A DNA stretch of 64,000 nt from Vanessa cardui (taxonomy: Eukaryota; Arthropoda; Insecta; Lepidoptera; Nymphalidae), in assembly GCF_905220365.1 (NCBI RefSeq), contig NC_061124.1, positions 8,496,501 through 8,560,500 on the forward strand, given 5' to 3'. The position numbers were made by a program, and so were the translations under genes. The notes under the pieces are model-generated. The model had not been told where the DNA came from, searched no databases, and saw only the letters and a program-made list of their open reading frames with translations. The stretch's first letter is position 1. The number at the start of each line of letters is the position of its first letter. Shown here piece after piece: positions 58,242-64,000 of this stretch.

Positions 58242-61200
58242 ACAACTAAAACAAACGTCAACTTTATTATCCTGTGTGCGTGACAGGTACGGAAGACACG
58301 CGCTAAACTTTACGCGTTTACGGACGTATGACCAAAATTTTGTTTGACGCGTTCTCAACTTTGACAGCCTGTGTAGACGTATAAATGATCTTACTAAGAT
58401 TTTTATAAGCCCTCTTGGCACAAATAAAAGCAAAAAAAATCTAATATATCAAATCTCTATAATAATCGTCAAGATACACTTTCACTCCGAAAATTGGTAA
58501 TAAGTGGTCTTTTCTAATGTTTGATTGTTTTTTTTTTATATATTTCAAAAACGTATATATTAAGTCTCTTTAATTAAAAGATTAAAAATAAATGAGCATG
58601 AAAAGTCCAACAAATATTAGTTTCCGCATAATAATTACGATAACACACTCGTTTGATATTTACAAATGGAAAAATTATACAAATGCGTGCGTTACGACGC
58701 TATCATACATATTGTTAGTGTTTGCGCTTGAAGTCTCGATAATCTGCACTTTTACCCTCTTTTCATAGCACTTGTAATAAAATTATCATACGAATGAGTT
58801 CCCATGTGAACAACTTACGTCATATTATTTTGGGGCTGCACAATAAACTTGATAGTGCCTGAACGCTTGTTATCGCCAAAATATTAGTGAATGAATGAAT
58901 GACTTATACTTTATTGCACACCACAAACAAAAACAAAAAAAAAAGAAAGTAACACAAAATTAATAACATATAAAAACGTAAAATATTAAAAAAATTACAT
59001 CTATTTTCTATCAAATAAATATTAATGTTATAAATTTATGGAAATAACCTAATCGGTATTTTTATTTACAGGAAAATTACATAAAATTTGTAGGAGGATT
59101 ATTTGAAGCTTTTAGTCCAGCATTAATCTTGACCGGAGCATAGTCATCACTATTTAATCAATCCCAGTCAGTCAGTGATTTATAGCGCAATGAACCGAAT
59201 GCTTAAACAGTGAATACAAAGCATTTGATAGGACAAAGATTAAAAGGTCTTACATTAATTACTTGTTAAGATAATTGAAAAATTAATTTTTATATTGAGC
59301 TGAATTTTTAATTCAATTCATGAAAATGCATTTATAGAGAATATTTTTTTTAGTTTAAGCGGTCGTTCGACAAAGTTTTATTTGTCCGATGTTAATTGAT
59401 ACGTTGACTGACTGACATTCGATTACGTGAAACTGTGCGATCCGTATTTACAAAATTGTTAATTTATTGCAACTTTTTTTCCAATATTTGTCCCATACAG
59501 TTTTGAATGATTCATATGGAATTTTTATCATGCAAATACAAACGTCGCTCAAAACGTTAGGAGTCGCCTAAAGGATATGAGACCAATTCAACTCTAGGCG
59601 TTAGACTTTTAAATTTTAAAAACATTTTTAAATTTCATAAATCATAGCCAGCCCACAGATATATTAAATTGATTATGCCATTTTAATAGAAATTTTAACG
59701 TTTTAGCATCGTATAAATTTTAAAAATGCTTATTGCGTTTGACAGAACATTTCTTAGCTTGGTTGAACAGAAGTCGTTAAGAGTTATTGAATAAATTACA
59801 GGGTGATTAATTGACTATTAATTACTCTACCGTTTAGCACCTCGGTTTTGTTAATTAAGCTTCCCTTAAAGCAACCACAAATAGTTCAATCATACTTGAA
59901 ATTTAATTTAAGGAAAGCGTTTGACTTTTTTTATTCAATCTATTTTGCGTGATGAGGGTAAAACTTCAAAGTGTATTTTCGCAAACAGGTAACTTTCGAA
60001 TGAAAACCTTTGAAGGAAAAGATTAAATTCGAATCTTTTGTTATTTTCGAATATGATTATAATTATAAAACTTTAAATATTTTTTAACAAATATAATGAA
60101 ACTATTAGAACACTCTAAAGTTTTCCACGATGACATTGAGAAAAAAATAAAACAGTTTTTCTTAATTTATATTTTACAAGATAAAAATATTTTTTCTCGT
60201 GTCATTCCCAGAGTCTAAGCTGTCGTGTTCAACAGGCTAAATAAAAACTCGCCGTTCCGCAAAAACCAAGACAATATGCCGCGAAATAAAAGACAACGAA
60301 CGGAGTTAAAAAAAAAGATTGTCTTTACGTTTCAGTCTATGATAAGGTTATTTTAATTACCCGTCTTTAACAAAGCACGAGTGTATATAAAAATTACAAC
60401 AAACACGTTTGATTAAAGAGCTTTCAAGTACATACGAGGTGCTACCTAAAAGCTGTTACTTTGAATGATGCCCTTCTCTAAGACTGACGATATTATTTTA
60501 TATTAAATTAAGATTGAAATTTTCAAGTACGCTATATTTTAATCGTTAACACGAGCTAGTCTTTGATGGGATCGCTTATTAAAATTGTTGTATGTTGCTT
60601 ATCAAAATAACGCACCTTTCAAGTCTCTAGTTTTGTTCAATAAAACGAGCCAAATTTTAAAGACTAATAACGACTTTATTGGAAATTAATAAAACTCACA
60701 GAAGTTGAAACAAAGTGTGCTTTAACAGAAAGCTCTTTTGGAAATCATTATTATTTTATTGGGAAGTTTATACAAGTAATACAAATTCAAGCAGTTTGGA
60801 TTGTACAGAAATTTTGTTAATAATTATATTTTAATTTTAAATATGCATACGAGTAGAAAGATTTGTAAAAGTGTATCTTAATCAATTTGGATTACTAGGA
60901 AACGTAAACTTTGAAAGCTAATAAAACGGAATAAAGTATGTGTTACGTGATTTAATAATACGTGGATTACAGTTAAAAAGATTTACGGGAAAGTAAGTGT
61001 GAAATATAGTAAGCTATGGGATCAACCTCGGAGCATTGTTATGTAGAATAGTGCGCATGTACACCGTAAATAAGACACATATAATTTAAAGTCAGTTTAT
61101 GAGTGGAAAGTATGAAAATTCATTTCGATGTCACGCTGGTTTTTAATGAAATAAATGTACATTACGTACGTTTTTTAGTATTTATAATGTTCCCGAGGCC

Positions 61201-61397
61201 CCCTGTTCAAGTTCCGGGTTTGATCCTTTTTCGAATTGAGAAGTTATTGATATTTATTTATCCAAAAATTCTCAGTAGCGGTCCGTTATGAGTTAGGAAG
61301 TTGAAAGCCAAATTAAACATCAATTTACAAATACTTTTAATTACATTAAAAACCCTGATACAATAATCATCTTGTCCTTTTGTAAGATATTTATTTA
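58242..61397. other. No gene seen
   Basis: AT-rich. About 58880-58985 (TGAATGACTTATACTTTATT then CACACCACAAACAAAAAC) looks like the tail of a retroelement. No exon is supported. Confidence 0.4.
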
Positions 61398-61668
61398 CTA
61401 GTTGTGCCCGCGATTTCACGTGCGTTTGAATTGAACTAAAAAGTTATTGTTGTAGCCTAAGTCACTCCTTATTAGAACAGCTTTCTGCCAGTGATGGTTC
61501 GGTCGCAATCAGTCCAGCCGTTTCAGAGATTAGGGGGAACAAAGAGACTGACAAAATTGAAAAAAGTGCTATCTTGGTGTATGTATCGTGTATACATACA
61601 TATGCATTTATTAAAAAGCGGTTATTTCACTATTACAAACAGACACTCCATATTTTTTTATATGTGGG
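61398..61668 (-). mobile_element. Helitron-like element, minus strand
   Basis: The minus-strand 3' end GCGGGCACAACTAG|T is at 61398; the 5' part GGAGTGTCTGTTTGTAATAG is near 61630-61650. Related to 47963-48248. The 5' TC end is not clear. Confidence 0.65.
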
Positions 61669-61675
61669 TAGGTAA

Positions 61676-61806
61676 CTAACTACAGGCACAAGGGACATAA
61701 CACCTTAGTTCTCAAGGTTGGTGGCACATTGACGATGTAAGGAATAGTTAATATTTCTTACAGCTTCATTGTCTATGGGTGATGGTGACCACTTACCATC
61801 AGGTTT
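61676..61806 (-). repeat. Family C repeat, partial, minus strand
   Basis: ACTACAGGCACAAGGGACAT, CAAGGTTGGTGGCACATTGA and GGTGATGGTGACCACTTACC are the reverse complement of part of 55669-55925. Confidence 0.8.
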
Positions 61807-61816
61807 ACCACTTACC

Positions 61817-61975
61817 GTATATATATAAATATGCATTTATTAAAAAGCAGTTATATCAATATTACAACTTTGGACCACTGTAAATGTATGAAATACCTTT
61901 TTTAACCCATATTCGGGCAAATAAACTATTATACAAACAGACACTCAAATTTTTTTTATATGTATGTAGGTATCA
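61817..61975 (-). repeat. Second copy of the Helitron 5' segment
   Basis: TATGCATTTATTAAAAAGCA and ACAAACAGACACTCAAATTT repeat the order seen at 61601-61660, with about 70 bp of extra sequence between, so the 5' segment of the Helitron occurs twice around the family C repeat. Confidence 0.6.
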
Positions 61976-64000
61976 TATGTCATACATCGGAAACCCTGGC
62001 AATAAATAGTAACTAAATCAAAGGTACCATTAAAAATCGCAGACTTATAAAAAATATAAATTGTGTAATTATTATTTGTTCCCCTTTCGTGATCGAAAAA
62101 GTCGACCTACTTTGACGAAGTTACTTTTAATTAGTCAATTTTTTTTAACACAATTAAAAACTCAAGTTGTTAAGTTTAATATTTCTATAACTGATAAAAT
62201 CTATTTTAATGATTTAAAATTTTGTTTTCCTTAATGCTCTGGTAAATAAATTAAATATGACTTTTAACATACTGTTGTATGTTTTAAACGAAATAAATTT
62301 ATAGATGAAATAAAAGAATAAAATATAAATTATTTTACTCTAATATAAAAATTGTACTGTACTCATTTGTTATATTATGTGTTTATATTATTATACTCCT
62401 ATATGTTAAAGTGCAGTGTAAAAGATTTTTTTTTCTGGCGAGGTAGGTATCGTATGCTTGGATTATACATATACCTAGGAATACCTATATATTATTGATG
62501 AAAATTGGATTAAAGTTTGATGAGTGGTTTTAATGATTGGTTTAAATGTGTGTGGAAAGTAACTTTGTTCCATGTCGAATTAGAACGCTACATTTTAAAT
62601 TGTAAAATATCAAGATAATAATTAAAACATATCATGAATCCAAATTAACTTGACAAAGATCTTTATCGTGAAAAGTACAGTAATCTAACGTACACTGAAT
62701 CAGCCACGTAGGTGCTTATATAATCGGTGGTTAAACACGTATTAACACTAATTATATCTTGTTAAAATCTAAGCACGTACGGCATTCAATAATTATGGCG
62801 TTATTGACCATCCTATAATACCATTAATGCAACAGATAATATAATATTGCGCATATTGTACCAATAATCTAGGCGCTTTAATTGAATAATTACCTAGGGA
62901 CGTGATAAAAAACGGATTATTTATAGAAACTACGTAAATAACTTTGTTGATTAGACTTTTCTCTACTATTAATATATATTTTATTATGAATTAGTAAGGA
63001 TTAATAAAGAAAGTATAATTTTGTATTTCAATATAAATATTCTTTACGCTGTGGAAAGTTTGATAGATTATTATGTGAATGTTTTATTACCACTTTAATG
63101 AAAAAAAAATCATTTTCCTCTTATAACTTCGCCTTCCAGGCAAGTTTTATACAGTTGTGAGCTGTTAAGAAATACAATTTACATACAATTCAACTTTGTC
63201 AGAGTCGGGCCACAAGTTGATCGTAATTATTAAGGAATAAACTTATTAAAGACAAAGCTTATAGCATATCTATGACGAGAGACAAACACCAATTAATAAA
63301 AAAAAAAGTGATGTATGCTACTAAGTCTAAACTATTTATTCATATGTTTTTTTTTCTCAAATTGTCGATACTGATTATGGTCGATTTTCGAACAATGACA
63401 CTGAGACACTGATATTTTATGTATATTATGTATATATATCCCATCAAAAATATAAATGAGAGTCAAGTTCAATATTAAAATATGTGATTGTTGAAATACG
63501 ACAAAATAAGTGAGATTTTAATGTGTGCCAAGTTCATTAGTCAGGCCTGAAATGTATTTGTAACTACACAAAATATCATTTCTTTTTATATCTTAGTTCA
63601 ACCCAAGTTCTGACTTTACTAGTCCTCATATGTTTATAGATACAAATAATAATTTCTGTTTAAATAGCTATGAACATATAGATCTAACCCAATAGATAAT
63701 TATTAAATCTTACTGACTCGTTCAAACAAACTCATCAGTTTTATATAATAGCCGCAGCTATACATGACATAATAGCTCACACGTATGCGTTGAGTGAGTG
63801 AGTGAGTGAGGGTGTAATGATTCGGATGTAATGTGTCAATGGCAGATTCGATCACCTGCCAGCGAATTGTACGTGTCCGTATTGTTCCATTGACCGGCAA
63901 TCAGGTACAACGATGTCTCGATTGAAAGCTCTACCGCTGACTCGATTATGCATTAATAGTACCTACTTGCAACCCTAAAGGCGGCTCCTAAATCGTCTTA
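61976..64000. other. No gene seen; one mixed-composition patch
   Basis: AT-rich DNA with a (TGAG)5 microsatellite at 63791-63810. About 62690-62920 contains many TAAT-type words and unique sequence that could be regulatory. The last 150 bp is GC-richer and unassigned. Confidence 0.4.
63791..63810. repeat. (TGAG)5 microsatellite
   Basis: Five perfect TGAG units. Confidence 0.9.

Overview
This is a gene-poor, AT-rich stretch of animal nuclear DNA. Introns with GT..AG ends, tRNA-derived SINEs, and TC...CTAG Helitron-like elements carrying CTGT repeats near the 5' end point to a lepidopteran. A nymphalid-type butterfly is my best guess, from repeat resemblance only. No bacterial, organellar or CRISPR features were seen.

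Layout. (1) 1.0-9.6 kb, minus strand: a complete ten-exon gene for Integrator subunit INTS14. All exon phases agree and the product is 517 aa. Its introns hold SINEs, a foldback MITE, near-perfect hairpins, and a mariner nested inside a Helitron. (2) 10.8-12.5 kb, plus strand: a three-exon gene for a membrane-anchored serine-protease homolog in which all three catalytic residues are replaced. A MITE lies in its first intron. (3) 12.8-13.1 kb, minus strand: a small single-span membrane protein, convergent with (2), with a possible noncoding first exon near 13.85-14.04 kb. (4) 14.5-19 kb: repeats, including a CR1/Jockey-like LINE relic with internal deletions. (5) 22.4-26.6 kb: an apparently full-length non-LTR retrotransposon with one uninterrupted 1199-codon reading frame (reverse transcriptase plus restriction-like endonuclease, R4/Dong-like). 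It is bounded by a perfect 15-bp target-site duplication and inserted just inside the 5' end of a Helitron-like element. (6) 33.4-33.7 kb: a short hAT-type MITE with an 8-bp duplication. (7) 34.3-34.6 kb: a GC-rich island with a TATA-like box and a strong splice donor, read as the promoter and first noncoding exon of a plus-strand gene. No coding exon follows in the window, so most of 34.6-64 kb may be a long first intron or intergenic DNA. That part holds Helitron-like elements, SINEs and other dispersed repeats, with a few GC-richer unique patches that might be regulatory.

The host genes do not form a pathway. INTS14 is a housekeeping RNA-processing subunit, and the other two are putative membrane proteins. 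The most notable single item is the intact retrotransposon and its landing site. The second is the triple-inactive protease homolog. Repeat names and boundaries are from visual comparison of copies within the window; no database search was possible.
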